From Brasilonema angustatum HA4187-MV1 (lineage in GTDB: Bacteria > Cyanobacteriota > Cyanobacteriia > Cyanobacteriales > Nostocaceae), in NCBI GenBank assembly GCA_019359695.1, contig JAHHGV010000009.1, forward strand, positions 62,001 through 126,000: DNA of 64,000 nt, read 5' to 3'. Positions 46,513 to 55,361 of this stretch are shown here, piece after piece. The notes beneath the pieces are model-generated. The model was not told the DNA's origin. It saw nothing but the letters and a program-made list of their open reading frames with translations, and made no database searches. Each line of letters begins with the position of its first letter. The first letter of the stretch is position 1. The position numbers were made by a program, and so were the translations under genes.

Positions 46513-48015
46513 ATGCTCAGTATTTTGCTTTTGGTATCGTTGCTAGGTGCGGCTTTACTCGGTTTCTTGCCTTTTGGCATGACAGCAAAACTTTCTCGTA
46601 GAGTCGCTTTGGTTGTTGCGAGTATCGCTTTCTTGTGGACTATAGTCATTTCAAGCCAGTTTAATCCTGGAGAAATGAATAAACAGTTCACCGAATTCCT
46701 ACCTTGGATAGATGCGTTAGGATTAAATTATTCTCTTGGAATAGATGGTCTGTCATTACCGTTGCTGCTATTAAATGGCTTGTTGACTTGGATCGCCATT
46801 GACAGCACTGACGAAAATATTGCGCGTCCTCGATTTTATTACAGTTTGCTCCTGCTGTTAAACGCTGGCGTGACTGGAGCCTTTATGGCACAGGATCTAC
46901 TGCTATTTTTCTTGTTTTACGAAATTGAACTGATTCCCCTGTATTTTCTGATTGCGATTTGGGGTGGTGAACGGCGCGGCTATGCAGCGACTAAATTTTT
47001 GATTTACACCGCTGTTTCCGGGATAATGATTTTAGCAAGTTTTCTGGGCATGGTTTGGCTGAGTGGATCTTCTAGCTTTGCTTTGGATGCCTTGAATACG
47101 AGCGTTTTGTCTGTAGAGACACAAGTCTTACTCTTGCTGGGAATATTAATTGGTTTTGGCATCAAAATTCCCTTAGTTCCTCTGCATACTTGGTTACCAG
47201 ATGCTCACGTTGAGGCTTCCACACCAATTTCTGTACTATTGGCTGGGGTACTGTTGAAGTTGGGAACTTACGGCTTACTCCGGTTTGGGATGAACTTGTT
47301 GCCGAATGGTTGGAGTTATGTCGCTCCCGTTTTAGCAACGTGGGCAGTTATCAGCGTGCTGTATGGTGCATCGTGTGCGATCGCCCAAAACGACATGAAA
47401 AAAATGGTAGCATACAGTTCCATTGGACACATGGGCTTTGTGCTTTTAGCCGCCGCAGCTGCAACACCTTTGAGTGTCTTGGGATGCATCATGCAAATGA
47501 TTAGTCACGGCTTGATTTCAGCCCTGCTGTTTTTATTGGTAGGGATTGTGTATAAAAAAACAGGTACCCGTGATTTAGGAGTTCTTCAGGGACTTCTCAA
47601 CCCAGAACGGGGTATGCCTGTGATTGGAAGCTTGATGGTTTTGGGAGTGATGGCTAGCGCGGGTATACCGGGAATGGTGGGATTTATTTCCGAATTTATC
47701 ATTTTTCGGGGCAGTTTCGCAGTTTTCCCAGTCCAAACTCTGTTAGCTATGATAGGTACTGGCCTAACTGCTGTTTACTTCTTAATTCTCATGAACCGTG
47801 GCTTTTTCGGGCGTTTGTCTGCACAAGTCGTCAATTTGCCACGTGTCTCTTGGGGCGAGCGTATTCCTGCTGTCGTTTTAGCTGTGCTGATTGTAATTTT
47901 TGGAATCCAACCCAATTGGCTTGTGCGTTGGACTGAACCGACAATGACGACGATGGTTAATATACCAACTCCAGTGGCAACAGTATCGTTTGTTAAGGAA
48001 AAAACCAAAACTTAA
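46513..48015 (+). CDS. ndhD4: NDH-1 subunit NdhD (CO2-uptake type, NdhD4-like)
   Basis: 500 aa from ATG 46513; an 11-codon TTG-led extension from 46480 is unlikely. The membrane antiporter-like core has LGLNYSLGIDGLSLPLLLLN, FFLFYEIELIPLYFLIAIWG with the conserved Glu, KIPLVPLHTWLPDAHVEAST, and MKKMVAYSSIGHMGFVLLAA. It is the partner of the upstream NdhF subunit, separated by 37 bases. Together they build the distal membrane arm of the CO2-uptake NDH-1 complex. The C-terminus is full length. Confidence 0.88.
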   Translation: MLSILLLVSLLGAALLGFLPFGMTAKLSRRVALVVASIAFLWTIVISSQFNPGEMNKQFTEFLPWIDALGLNYSLGIDGLSLPLLLLNGLLTWIAIDSTDENIARPRFYYSLLLLLNAGVTGAFMAQDLLLFFLFYEIELIPLYFLIAIWGGERRGYAATKFLIYTAVSGIMILASFLGMVWLSGSSSFALDALNTSVLSVETQVLLLLGILIGFGIKIPLVPLHTWLPDAHVEASTPISVLLAGVLLKLGTYGLLRFGMNLLPNGWSYVAPVLATWAVISVLYGASCAIAQNDMKKMVAYSSIGHMGFVLLAAAAATPLSVLGCIMQMISHGLISALLFLLVGIVYKKTGTRDLGVLQGLLNPERGMPVIGSLMVLGVMASAGIPGMVGFISEFIIFRGSFAVFPVQTLLAMIGTGLTAVYFLILMNRGFFGRLSAQVVNLPRVSWGERIPAVVLAVLIVIFGIQPNWLVRWTEPTMTTMVNIPTPVATVSFVKEKTKT

Positions 48016-48101
48016 AAGACTGTTCTTAGGTTTGTAAGATGTGCCCAAATACATACTACAAACCTAACTTTTAATATGTATTTTAAGTAGGAGATATAGC
48101 A

Positions 48102-49271
48102 ATGGTAAACATAAAAGATAAACCTGTTGACTATCCATTATTTGAATATATCGAGCGATTAGAGTCAGGAGGGGCATTACTTCCTGATACCGAAGAAAAT
48201 CTGATAGAAGTCGTCGGTATTCTGAAAAGTTACGGCATCGTTTTAGATGCTTACTCTAAAAATCTCATTTATGTTGCTGAACATCAATTTTTAGTATTTT
48301 TCCAATTTTGGAAATACTTTAATGGAGACTTTTCTTTTAAGAAACTATTTCGGCATTGGTGGCATGACAGAATAAATTTTGAATATGCCGAATATTGCAT
48401 GAAAGGCATGATATGGCATGGTGGCGGTGGATTGGATCAATACTTAGATTCAAAAGAATTTGAAGAAAGAGCACAAGCTGTTATTGCAGCAAAATTTAAA
48501 AATAATCCTATCATCAAGGGAGTTAACCAACTTTTCCCTGATTTCTTAACAGAACAATTGCGTCTCAGTTCTTACTCCACGGGTTTAGGTCAATTTTGGC
48601 GTGTGATGGCTGATATTTTCCTCACTTTATCAGACCGTTATGATCAAGGTGAAATCAAATGTATTCCTGATGTTGTAGAACACGTCAAAGCAGGTTTGGT
48701 AGCAGATGCCAATAAGCCTATTACCTACGCCGTTAAAATTCGGGATAAAGTTTACGATATCATTCCTAAATCTGCTGGTTTGACATTTCTTGCAGATACA
48801 GCAATCCCTTATGTAGAAGCAGTTTTCTTCCGGGGAACAGCTTTTCATGGCACAGTTTCATATAACGCCCAAGCTTATCAAATTCCCGCAGATCAATCTC
48901 GATTTCAATATGGTGCTTTGTATGCCGATCCTTTACCAATTGGCGGTGCGGGTATTCCTCCTACTTTGTTGATGCAAGATATGCGTCATTATCTTCCAGA
49001 TTATTTGCACGAAGTTTATCAGCGCAGTCGTCGGGGAGAAGATGATTTGCGAGTTCAAATTTGTATCAGTTTTCAAAAGTCGATGTTCTGTGTGACTACA
49101 GCGACGATTTTAGGACTTATGCCTCATCCAGTGGATACTCAAAATCCAGATGAGCAAAAAATGAATCGAGTCTTTCTGCAAAAGTGGCTTGATAGGTTAA
49201 AGACTTCGCGTTTGGAACAGGTGAACGATCAGTCTAATTTTTGTCTTATCTCTGTACCTAAGATGATGTAG
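48102..49271 (+). CDS. cupB: CO2 hydration protein CupB (ChpX-like)
   Basis: 389 aa soluble protein of the ChpXY/Cup family. Conserved parts: FFQFWKYFNGDFSFKKLFRH followed by WWHDRINFEYAEYCMKGMIW HGGGG, and LFPDFLTEQLRLSSYSTGLG QFWRVMADIFL, and the late segment LLMQDMRHYLPDYLHEVYQR. Cup proteins bind the NdhD3/4-NdhF3/4 arm and carry a zinc site that hydrates CO2 vectorially. A length near 390 aa fits CupB (constitutive) better than the longer CupA. The start follows GGAG by eight bases. Third gene of the operon; a gap of 86 bases separates it from ndhD4. Confidence 0.88.
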   Translation: MVNIKDKPVDYPLFEYIERLESGGALLPDTEENLIEVVGILKSYGIVLDAYSKNLIYVAEHQFLVFFQFWKYFNGDFSFKKLFRHWWHDRINFEYAEYCMKGMIWHGGGGLDQYLDSKEFEERAQAVIAAKFKNNPIIKGVNQLFPDFLTEQLRLSSYSTGLGQFWRVMADIFLTLSDRYDQGEIKCIPDVVEHVKAGLVADANKPITYAVKIRDKVYDIIPKSAGLTFLADTAIPYVEAVFFRGTAFHGTVSYNAQAYQIPADQSRFQYGALYADPLPIGGAGIPPTLLMQDMRHYLPDYLHEVYQRSRRGEDDLRVQICISFQKSMFCVTTATILGLMPHPVDTQNPDEQKMNRVFLQKWLDRLKTSRLEQVNDQSNFCLISVPKMM

Positions 49272-49659
49272 ATGGCAAGATTTGGGTTTAGAGTTTTGGA
49301 ACTGCAGATGAACGCAGATAATTTATCTGTGTTTGTCTGTGTTTCTTTTAGGAAAGGGCTATGCATTCTTTAATCTGTGTCTGATAGTTGGGTGCAAGTT
49401 ATAAAACAATACGGTTTAGTTAGAGCTAAAAACCTTAAATCGTAGCGGACATTTTTGGGATGCTTGGTGTCCAGAGTCTGAAATATTAAGAATATACAAT
49501 TAATTCAATCCAGTAAATAGAGTGATCCGCCAAAAGCGTGGGTTTTTTGTTGGAAAGGAACCGTGGTTCCTTGTAAAAACCAAGCATTCTTGCCGAGGTG
49601 CATAAGCCGATCGCACTTGCCGCTAATTAATGATATAAGGACTATTTCTGAGGTGGCTA
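49272..49659. other. Intergenic region with short palindromic repeat
   Basis: No gene. Around 49303-49350 the words GCAGATGAACGCAGATAA and TTATCTGTGTTTGTCTGTGT form an imperfect palindrome of a type also present at 58697-58741. The rest shows nothing recognisable. Confidence 0.45.
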
Positions 49660-49897
49660 ATGGATAGTTTGCATAAAAAGCTTGTCGATTGGGGTAAACC
49701 TTTGGCTGTTGGGCGAAAGCTGCTGATGCCAACTGCTATTTTACTTGCCCTAATAGGAATGCTCGCAGCTTTTGCAAACTTATATCCCTTTGAAGGGATT
49801 GGCGAGTGGACTGGCATTGGGAAAAACTCAAATAAATCAGAAACTATAGAAGCGGAATTTAATCCCAAAACAAAAGAAATTATTAAGTTGACGTATA

Positions 49898-50830
49898 GAA
49901 CCCATTTGACATCTTTACATTTCTGGATTAAAGTACTCACGCCCCTTTAATCCAATGCTGATGGCATATTCTAGCGACCTCACTGACTCTGAATGGACAA
50001 TTCTTGAACCCCTGTTGTTCCAGAGATTACCCAAAAAGAAACGGACAAGACCGTCTAATTGGACAAACAGAGAAATTCTCAATGGCATCCTCTATCAACT
50101 TAAGAATGGGTGCAACTGGTCTGATTTGCCCCTCGACTTTCCGCCTTATTCAACCGTCTATTGGCACTACAAGCAGTGGCGAGCAGCAGGTGTGTTTGAA
50201 ACACTGATGAACACACTACATGAGCAGGTGAGAGAACAGATAAAAAAAAACCGAGGTGGACAACCTTGATCATCATTGACTCTCAAGCAGTCAAGAACAC
50301 CTGCAATGCCAGTGTGGACTCGAAGGGCTTTTGTTTCTACAAATCAACCAACGGGATTAAAAGGCATCTAGCCGTTGATATCCTGGGGTTTCCCTTCTTT
50401 ACCCATTGCACTAAAGCAAACATTACAGATGATGCTGGATTGATTGAGATGTTAACACTAAACATCGACTACTTTAGGTCGAAACCAGTCAATATTCCCA
50501 AGATTACCATCCTTCTTGATCATGGTTATCACATCGACTACTTGATTGAGGAATAAGAGTTGGTGTATCCCCAAATCATGGCGAAGATCCAGTTTGAGCT
50601 TTCAAAAAAGCCCTCTAAACAGGAGAAGCGGGCACAAGGCAAATCTGGATTTGTGCCAGCAGTCGCTCGTTGGGTGATTGAACGATCAAATGCTTGGATG
50701 GAGCGGTGTAAGAGTCTAGTTAAGAATTTTGAGCGAACGTTGTCTCATGCGACGACCAAGATCAACCTCTGCTTTGTCAGACTGATGCTCAAGCGGCTTG
50801 CATCTTCTTCTTAAGATCTCAAATGGGCTC
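49898..50830 (+). mobile_element. IS5-family-like insertion sequence, 933 bp
   Basis: The ends GAACCCATTTGACATCTT (49898 onward) and the inverse of AAGATCTCAAATGGGCTC (ending 50830) match at 16 of 18 positions. TATA occurs on both flanks (49894-49897 and 50831-50834) as a 4-bp target duplication. Excision with one TATA restores the host reading frame exactly, which fixes the boundaries. The transposase inside is of the IS5 (IS427-like) type and is interrupted. Confidence 0.85.
49955..50814 (+). pseudogene. IS5-type transposase, two-ORF form with in-frame stop
   Basis: ORF A (49955-50269) reads LTDSEWTILEPLLFQRLPKK and SNWTNREILNGILYQLKNGC NW, PPYSTVYWHYKQWRAAGVFE. ORF B begins at 50266, overlapping A by 4 bases in the shifted frame, as expected for a programmed frameshift, with the DDE-type start IIIDSQAVKN and ILLDHGYH. 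ORF B is cut by TAA at 50554-50556 and resumes in the same frame at once with ELVYPQIMAKIQFELSKKPS and VARWVIERSNAWMERCKSLV KNFERTL. The stop most likely arose from TTA (Leu), so the element is inactive unless a related copy supplies transposase. Confidence 0.8.
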
Positions 50831-51009
50831 TATAAGGAAACCGAGAACTTTCAATCTGCCAAGACATTGTGGGATTGGTTGCTGTTTGGTGGTGCGATCG
50901 CTATTCCTTTTGCAATATTTTATTTTGAGCGAAGGGAACAGAGGCGATCTGAGAAGCGTACCGACGAGGAAAGAGAAATAAGTAGCTCAAGCTAATTAAA
51001 CGTGAAATG

Positions 51010-51052
51010 TCATTGCGAGTGGAACGCAGTGGAACGAAGCAATCGCAAGAAT
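51010..51052. repeat. REP-like repeat
   Basis: GTCATTGCGAGTGGAACGCA followed by GTGGAACGAAGCAATCGCAA is a repeat type frequent in cyanobacterial intergenic DNA, with TTGCGA and TCGCAA at its ends. It interrupts the broken membrane-protein gene between residues corresponding to the second helix and the AYMDRMSELL segment. Confidence 0.5.
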
Positions 51053-51257
51053 CGTATCTTATGTTTTTTTATGTTGACCTACTTAGCAGACAACAATTTA
51101 CGTGAGCAGGCACTAGAAGCATATATGGACCGAATGTCAGAGCTATTGATTGATAAGCAGTGAAAAGAGCTAATTAGTAAAAAACTAGAACAAGAAAACC
51201 TTGAAAGCCTGTTGATATCAGTGTAGGCGATCGCTCCAGTCAAGAAAAGCTAATTCT

Positions 51258-52739
51258 TCATACTTTCACAACCTTTAGAGTTCTCAAACTTGTATCAGCA
51301 CAACCGCTGATAAATCCACCCAACTCCTGAATATGTTGTAAATACTCTAAAGCATATGGGGAAATAACTTCTCCAGGCATCAAGATGGGAATTCCTGGTG
51401 GATATGGACAAATAATTTCCGCACAAATGCGTTCTGAGGTTTCTTTGAATGGTAAGGTTTCTGTAGGAGCAAAAAAAGCTTCACGAGGTGAAAGATGTAT
51501 GGAATTTCCTGTGATACTAAACAAATCCTTGCTTTCCCTCATTAATAAAGAGTAGGCAGGAGATGAAGTTTTTCGATACTCTTTACTGAGGGTAGTAAAA
51601 GCTTGCACAAGTTGTTCAATATCTTTTTGGGTGTTACCTAAACTGATGATGAAAGTCAGATGTTGTAGTGATGAAAATTCAGCCGTAACACTCAGCTTGT
51701 CATTAAGAATTTCCTCCGCTTCAAAGCCAGTCAAACCTAAGCCAGAAACAGTGACGGTTAATCGGGTTTTATCTAAAGCAACAAAACCAGGTGATGTCTC
51801 ATTAACAGGGATTTCCAAAACCGATAAACCGCGAATTTGGTTGATACGAGTTCTCGCTTCTTGGGCTAGTTCCAATGTGCGAGACATCAACTCTTCACCA
51901 TAAAGCGCCATCTGTTGACGCGCTGCATCCAGAGAAGCTAAGAGTAAATAACTAGGACTCGTGGATTGTACGAGTTGTAAAGCTTTATTAATACGGTCAA
52001 TATCTATCCTGTTGCCTTGAACATGCAACATTGATGCTTGAGTCAATGCGCCTAGTACTTTATGTATGGATTGTACGCTGATGTCAGCACCTGCGGCTAA
52101 AGCTGGAGTGGGTAGTTGGAGATGAAAGGCGAAATGTACACCATGTGCTTCATCCACAATTAAGGGGATGTTATGTTGGTGGGTGAGAGAAGCTATCGCC
52201 CTCACATCTCCACACACACCGTAGTATGTGGGGTAAACCATAAATACTGCTTTCGCATCAGGATGCTGTTCTAAGGCAGCTTGTACAGCCGTGGGAGTGA
52301 TACTGTGAGCAATATCTAAAATTGGATCATATTCTGGATGGATAAAAATTGGGATAGCGCCGGAGAGAATTAAACTTGCGATCGCACAAGAATGAACATT
52401 CCGAGGCAAAATGATTTTATCTCCTGTATTGCAAGTTGCAAGAATTGCCGCTTCAATTCCACAGGTAGAACCATTGACAAGAAACCAAGTTTGTGAAGCG
52501 CCAAAAGCTTCAGCCGCTAGCTGCTGCGCTTGCTGAATAACGCCATTTGGTGCAAAAAGGTTGTCTAATTCTGCTAATTCTGGCAAGTCAGCACGAAACA
52601 CTGCTTTGCCAAAAACATCAGTTAAGGATTTGGAAATCCCTTGTCCTCGTTTGTGTCCTGGGGTGTAAAAAGGAGCATGAGGACGTTCTGCAGTGGCTTT
52701 TAAGGAGTCTAATAAAGGTATTTGGTTTTGATTGAGCAT
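51258..52739 (-). CDS. PLP-dependent Orn/Lys/Arg decarboxylase-family enzyme
   Basis: 493 aa from ATG 52739; the frame extends 12 codons upstream only with a weak start. It is a fold-type I PLP enzyme of the short (wing-less) Orn/Lys/Arg decarboxylase group: LKATAERPHAPFYTPGHKRG, FLVNGSTCGIEAAILATCNT, PLIVDEAHGVHFAFHLQLPT (the PLP Asp and the stacking Ala-His) and SVQSIHKVLGALTQASMLHV with the Schiff-base Lys. The C-terminal domain ends with ICPYPPGIPILMPGEVISPY. It should decarboxylate a basic amino acid to a polyamine precursor such as agmatine or cadaverine; substrate unknown. It is monocistronic. Confidence 0.9.
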   Translation of the reverse strand: MLNQNQIPLLDSLKATAERPHAPFYTPGHKRGQGISKSLTDVFGKAVFRADLPELAELDNLFAPNGVIQQAQQLAAEAFGASQTWFLVNGSTCGIEAAILATCNTGDKIILPRNVHSCAIASLILSGAIPIFIHPEYDPILDIAHSITPTAVQAALEQHPDAKAVFMVYPTYYGVCGDVRAIASLTHQHNIPLIVDEAHGVHFAFHLQLPTPALAAGADISVQSIHKVLGALTQASMLHVQGNRIDIDRINKALQLVQSTSPSYLLLASLDAARQQMALYGEELMSRTLELAQEARTRINQIRGLSVLEIPVNETSPGFVALDKTRLTVTVSGLGLTGFEAEEILNDKLSVTAEFSSLQHLTFIISLGNTQKDIEQLVQAFTTLSKEYRKTSSPAYSLLMRESKDLFSITGNSIHLSPREAFFAPTETLPFKETSERICAEIICPYPPGIPILMPGEVISPYALEYLQHIQELGGFISGCADTSLRTLKVVKV

Positions 52740-52881
52740 TTTGACATTTTTTATAGATGTAACCAAATGTGGCAATCATGATAGAACCAAAGCATAGTTA
52801 GGAATAGCCATATCGGAAGATGTCGCCAGCATCTGTTGTCATCTAGGTTAGTAAAAGTCGAACGATTTCAGTGAACATACC

Positions 52882-53103
52882 ATGATTTATCCCAATCCTG
52901 GATCCTTACCCGAACCACAAACTCCAAATCCATTACCAAATCCACTACCAAATCCTGAACCGTCACCAGAACCAAGAATTCCCCAGCCCATACCATCACC
53001 AGTTCCAGAACCAGTTCCAGCACCAGTTCCAGAACCAGTTCCTACTCCCATTCCGCAACCAGTTCCAGCACCTATTCCCCAACCAGTTCCAGCACCTGTT
53101 TGA
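52882..53103 (+). CDS. Small proline-rich repeat protein
   Basis: 73 aa, over 40 percent Pro, built from repeats such as PEPVPAPVPEPVPTPIPQPV, encoded by tandem CCAGTTCCAGCA-type repeats. There is no signal peptide or other domain. It would be an extended polyproline-II-like rod. The start ATG has no strong ribosome-binding site. The gene lies 66 bases before ychF on the same strand. Absence of stop codons over a tandem repeat is weaker evidence for coding than in normal sequence, so reality is uncertain. Confidence 0.5.
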   Translation: MIYPNPGSLPEPQTPNPLPNPLPNPEPSPEPRIPQPIPSPVPEPVPAPVPEPVPTPIPQPVPAPIPQPVPAPV

Positions 53104-53169
53104 AACTCCTTGCCAGTAGTTTTGTTTTAAGATAGCGTTTGGTACCAAATCCAGAATTTTAAATCTAAG

Positions 53170-54261
53170 ATGCTACGAGCCGGAATTGTCGGACTCCCCA
53201 ACGTTGGAAAATCGACTTTGTTTAATGCCGTGGTTGCCAATGCCAAGGCAGAAGCAGCCAACTTCCCTTTCTGTACTATAGAACCGAACGTCGGTGTTGT
53301 CTCTGTGCCGGATGAACGGTTAAATGTTTTATCGAAGATTTCTTCCTCAAAACAAATTGTTCCGGCGCGTGTTGAGTTTGTAGATATTGCCGGTTTGGTT
53401 AAAGGTGCAAGTCAAGGTGAGGGACTAGGTAACCAATTTCTCTCCCACATCCGGGAAGTTGATGCAATTGTTCATGTCGTGCGATGTTTCGAGAATGATG
53501 ATATCATTCACGTTGCTGGTTCAGTTGAGCCAGCACGAGATATTGAAATCATCAATTTAGAGCTTGGTTTAGCCGATTTAGCACAAATTGAACGGCGGAT
53601 TGAACGCACCCGCAAACAAGCTCGTACTAGTAAAGAAGGACAGATTGAATTAGCTTTGCTGGAAAAATTAGCTGCTGCATTAAATGAAGGGAAATCAGTA
53701 CGGCAAGTTAGTTTGACTGAAGAAGAAGCCGAGATTATTAAACCACTAGAACTGCTTACCAATAAACCAATCATTTATGGTGCCAATGTGTCTGAAGATG
53801 AATTGGCAACGGGTAATGAATACGTAGAAAAAGTGCGAAAAATTGCATCAACTGAAAATGCACAAGTTGTCGTCGTTTCTGCCCAAGTTGAATCGGAATT
53901 AGTTGAATTACCAGAGGAAGAACGATCTGAATTCTTGGCCTCTTTGGGTGTAGAAGAAGGCGGTTTAAAATCTTTAATTCGCGCTACTTACACTCTGTTA
54001 GGTTTGCGTACTTACTTCACCACAGGAGAAAAGGAAACTCGTGCTTGGACGATCACAGCAGGAATGTCAGCACCACAAGCAGCCGGTGTGATTCACAGCG
54101 ATTTTGAACGAGGATTTATTCGGGCAGAGACTGTTGCTTATAAGGATTTAGCCACAGCAGGTTCAATGAATGCTGCCAAGGAAAAAGGGCAAGTACGCAG
54201 TGAAGGAAAAGATTATGTCGTCCAAGAAGGCGATGTGATGTTATTCCGATTTAATGTGTGA
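53170..54261 (+). CDS. ychF: Redox-regulated ATPase/GTPase YchF
   Basis: 363 aa, full length. G1 motif GLPNVGKSTLFNAV, then NFPFCTIEPNVGVVSVPD, G3 VDIAGLVKGASQGEGLGNQF, the position of G4 replaced by NKPIIYGANVSEDEL as usual in this Obg-related family, coiled coil around residues 125-195, and the TGS domain with RAWTITAGMSAPQAAGVIHS and the C-terminal KDYVVQEGDVMLFRFNV. YchF binds ATP rather than GTP and associates with ribosomes under stress. Followed by a stem-loop at 54286-54314. Confidence 0.97.
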   Translation: MLRAGIVGLPNVGKSTLFNAVVANAKAEAANFPFCTIEPNVGVVSVPDERLNVLSKISSSKQIVPARVEFVDIAGLVKGASQGEGLGNQFLSHIREVDAIVHVVRCFENDDIIHVAGSVEPARDIEIINLELGLADLAQIERRIERTRKQARTSKEGQIELALLEKLAAALNEGKSVRQVSLTEEEAEIIKPLELLTNKPIIYGANVSEDELATGNEYVEKVRKIASTENAQVVVVSAQVESELVELPEEERSEFLASLGVEEGGLKSLIRATYTLLGLRTYFTTGEKETRAWTITAGMSAPQAAGVIHSDFERGFIRAETVAYKDLATAGSMNAAKEKGQVRSEGKDYVVQEGDVMLFRFNV

Positions 54262-54285
54262 TTTTGTTGAAATTAAAGTAAATAT

Positions 54286-54314
54286 AAACCCGGTTTCTTC
54301 AAGAAACTGGGTTT
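54286..54314 (+). terminator. Stem-loop after ychF
   Basis: AAACCCGGTTTC (54286-54297) pairs with GAAACTGGGTTT (54303-54314), 12 pairs including one G-U, with a 5-nt loop. A short AT-rich tail follows. It stands 24 bases past the ychF stop. The same AAACCCGGTTTCTT type stem occurs as a repeat in many cyanobacteria, so both readings are possible. Confidence 0.55.
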
Positions 54315-54387
54315 ATTAATTAGGCTTGAGAACTAACTCCATATATATCCTAGACGTCAGTCATTATCAAATAAATAACAAAATAAC

Positions 54388-55305
54388 ATGCTTGAAATTC
54401 CAGTTATTGACTTTTCTCCCTTCACCACTGGTAAAGCAACAGGGAAACAAACTGTCGTTCAACAAATCTATCAAGCGTGCCATGAAATAGGATTCATGTA
54501 CTTAAAAAATACAAACATATCACATAACTTAATTAACCAAGTACTTAAACAAAGCAAAGACTTCTTTGATTTACCTTTAACAGTAAAGCAACAGTTAGCT
54601 TGGACTAATGAATTTAGCAATCAAGGTTACGTTGGTTTTGAAAGAGAACGGCTTAACCCCAACAACCCAGGAGACTTGAAAGAGGCGTTTAATATTGGTA
54701 AACAAAAGCTAACAGATATAGATGTAACACATAGATTATCTTCTCCTGCAAAAAACCCTCATATTCTCAACTTTTACCAAGCTTGTACAGAACTTGCTAA
54801 CAAGGTGTTGCAAGCGATCGCTTTGGCTTTAGAATTACCAGAAGATTTTTTTGCCACAAACCATAACCAGCAAAATCATACTTTGCGACTGCTGCACTAT
54901 CCATCTTTATCCCAGACACCCAAACTACGACAAGTTCGCGCTGGTGAACACTCCGACTATGGCAGCATTACCTTGTTATTTCAAGATGAAGTTGGGGGCT
55001 TGGAAGTACGAACAGTATCAGGAAAGTGGATTGCAGCTTCACCAATTCCTCATACTATCATTGTCAACACTGGCGATTTAATGGAACGCTGGACAAATCA
55101 CGTGTTTTGCTCAACCAAGCATCGAGTGATGATTCCAAATGATGATACACTCAAGCAGTCAAGGTATTCTGTAGCATTTTTCTGTCATCCTAATGACAAT
55201 ACAGAAATTGTTTGTTTAGAAAGCTGTCAAAGGGATAAATCACCTATTTATCCCCCTATTCTTGCAGGAGAATATCTTTTGAGCCGTTTACAGGCAAGCT
55301 ATTAA
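54388..55305 (+). CDS. Isopenicillin-N-synthase-family 2-oxoglutarate/Fe(II) oxygenase
   Basis: 305 aa. N-terminal DIOX_N segment: EIPVIDFSPFTTGKATGKQT, FMYLKNTNISHNLINQVLKQ. The catalytic double-stranded beta-helix has AGEHSDYGSITLLFQDEVGG (His and Asp of the iron triad), then LMERWTNHVFCSTKHRV (third His) and the RYSVAFFCHP segment whose Arg binds 2-oxoglutarate. The substrate is unknown; relatives act in amino-acid, hormone and secondary metabolism. It is convergent with the tandem ATP-grasp genes, with 56 bases between stops, so co-regulation is not implied. Confidence 0.9.
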   Translation: MLEIPVIDFSPFTTGKATGKQTVVQQIYQACHEIGFMYLKNTNISHNLINQVLKQSKDFFDLPLTVKQQLAWTNEFSNQGYVGFERERLNPNNPGDLKEAFNIGKQKLTDIDVTHRLSSPAKNPHILNFYQACTELANKVLQAIALALELPEDFFATNHNQQNHTLRLLHYPSLSQTPKLRQVRAGEHSDYGSITLLFQDEVGGLEVRTVSGKWIAASPIPHTIIVNTGDLMERWTNHVFCSTKHRVMIPNDDTLKQSRYSVAFFCHPNDNTEIVCLESCQRDKSPIYPPILAGEYLLSRLQASY

Positions 55306-55361
55306 GCGGTTCTTGAATAACACCTACCACCTGACAAAACGTCCGCCTTATTTCCTCCTTC

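Larger units (their letters stand above)
49660..51226 (+). pseudogene. Membrane protein of the pentapeptide-repeat-protein N-terminal type, split by an IS element
   Basis: The left part (49660-49897) encodes KKLVDWGKPLAVGRKLLMPT then a membrane helix and KNSNKSETIEAEFNPKTKEI. Removing the IS element with one TATA copy joins ...KLTY to KETENFQSAKTLWDWLLFGG in frame, giving a second membrane helix (AIAIPFAIFYFERREQRR) and a stop at 50995. A REP-like repeat follows, and then the family's next segment is recognisable at 51074-51226, EQALEAYMDRMSELLIDKQ with a TGA. This order (helix, AKTLWDWL, helix, AYLDxMSELL) is that of cyanobacterial pentapeptide-repeat membrane proteins. The gene is thus broken three ways: IS insertion, repeat insertion and missing 3' end. 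Confidence 0.7.
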
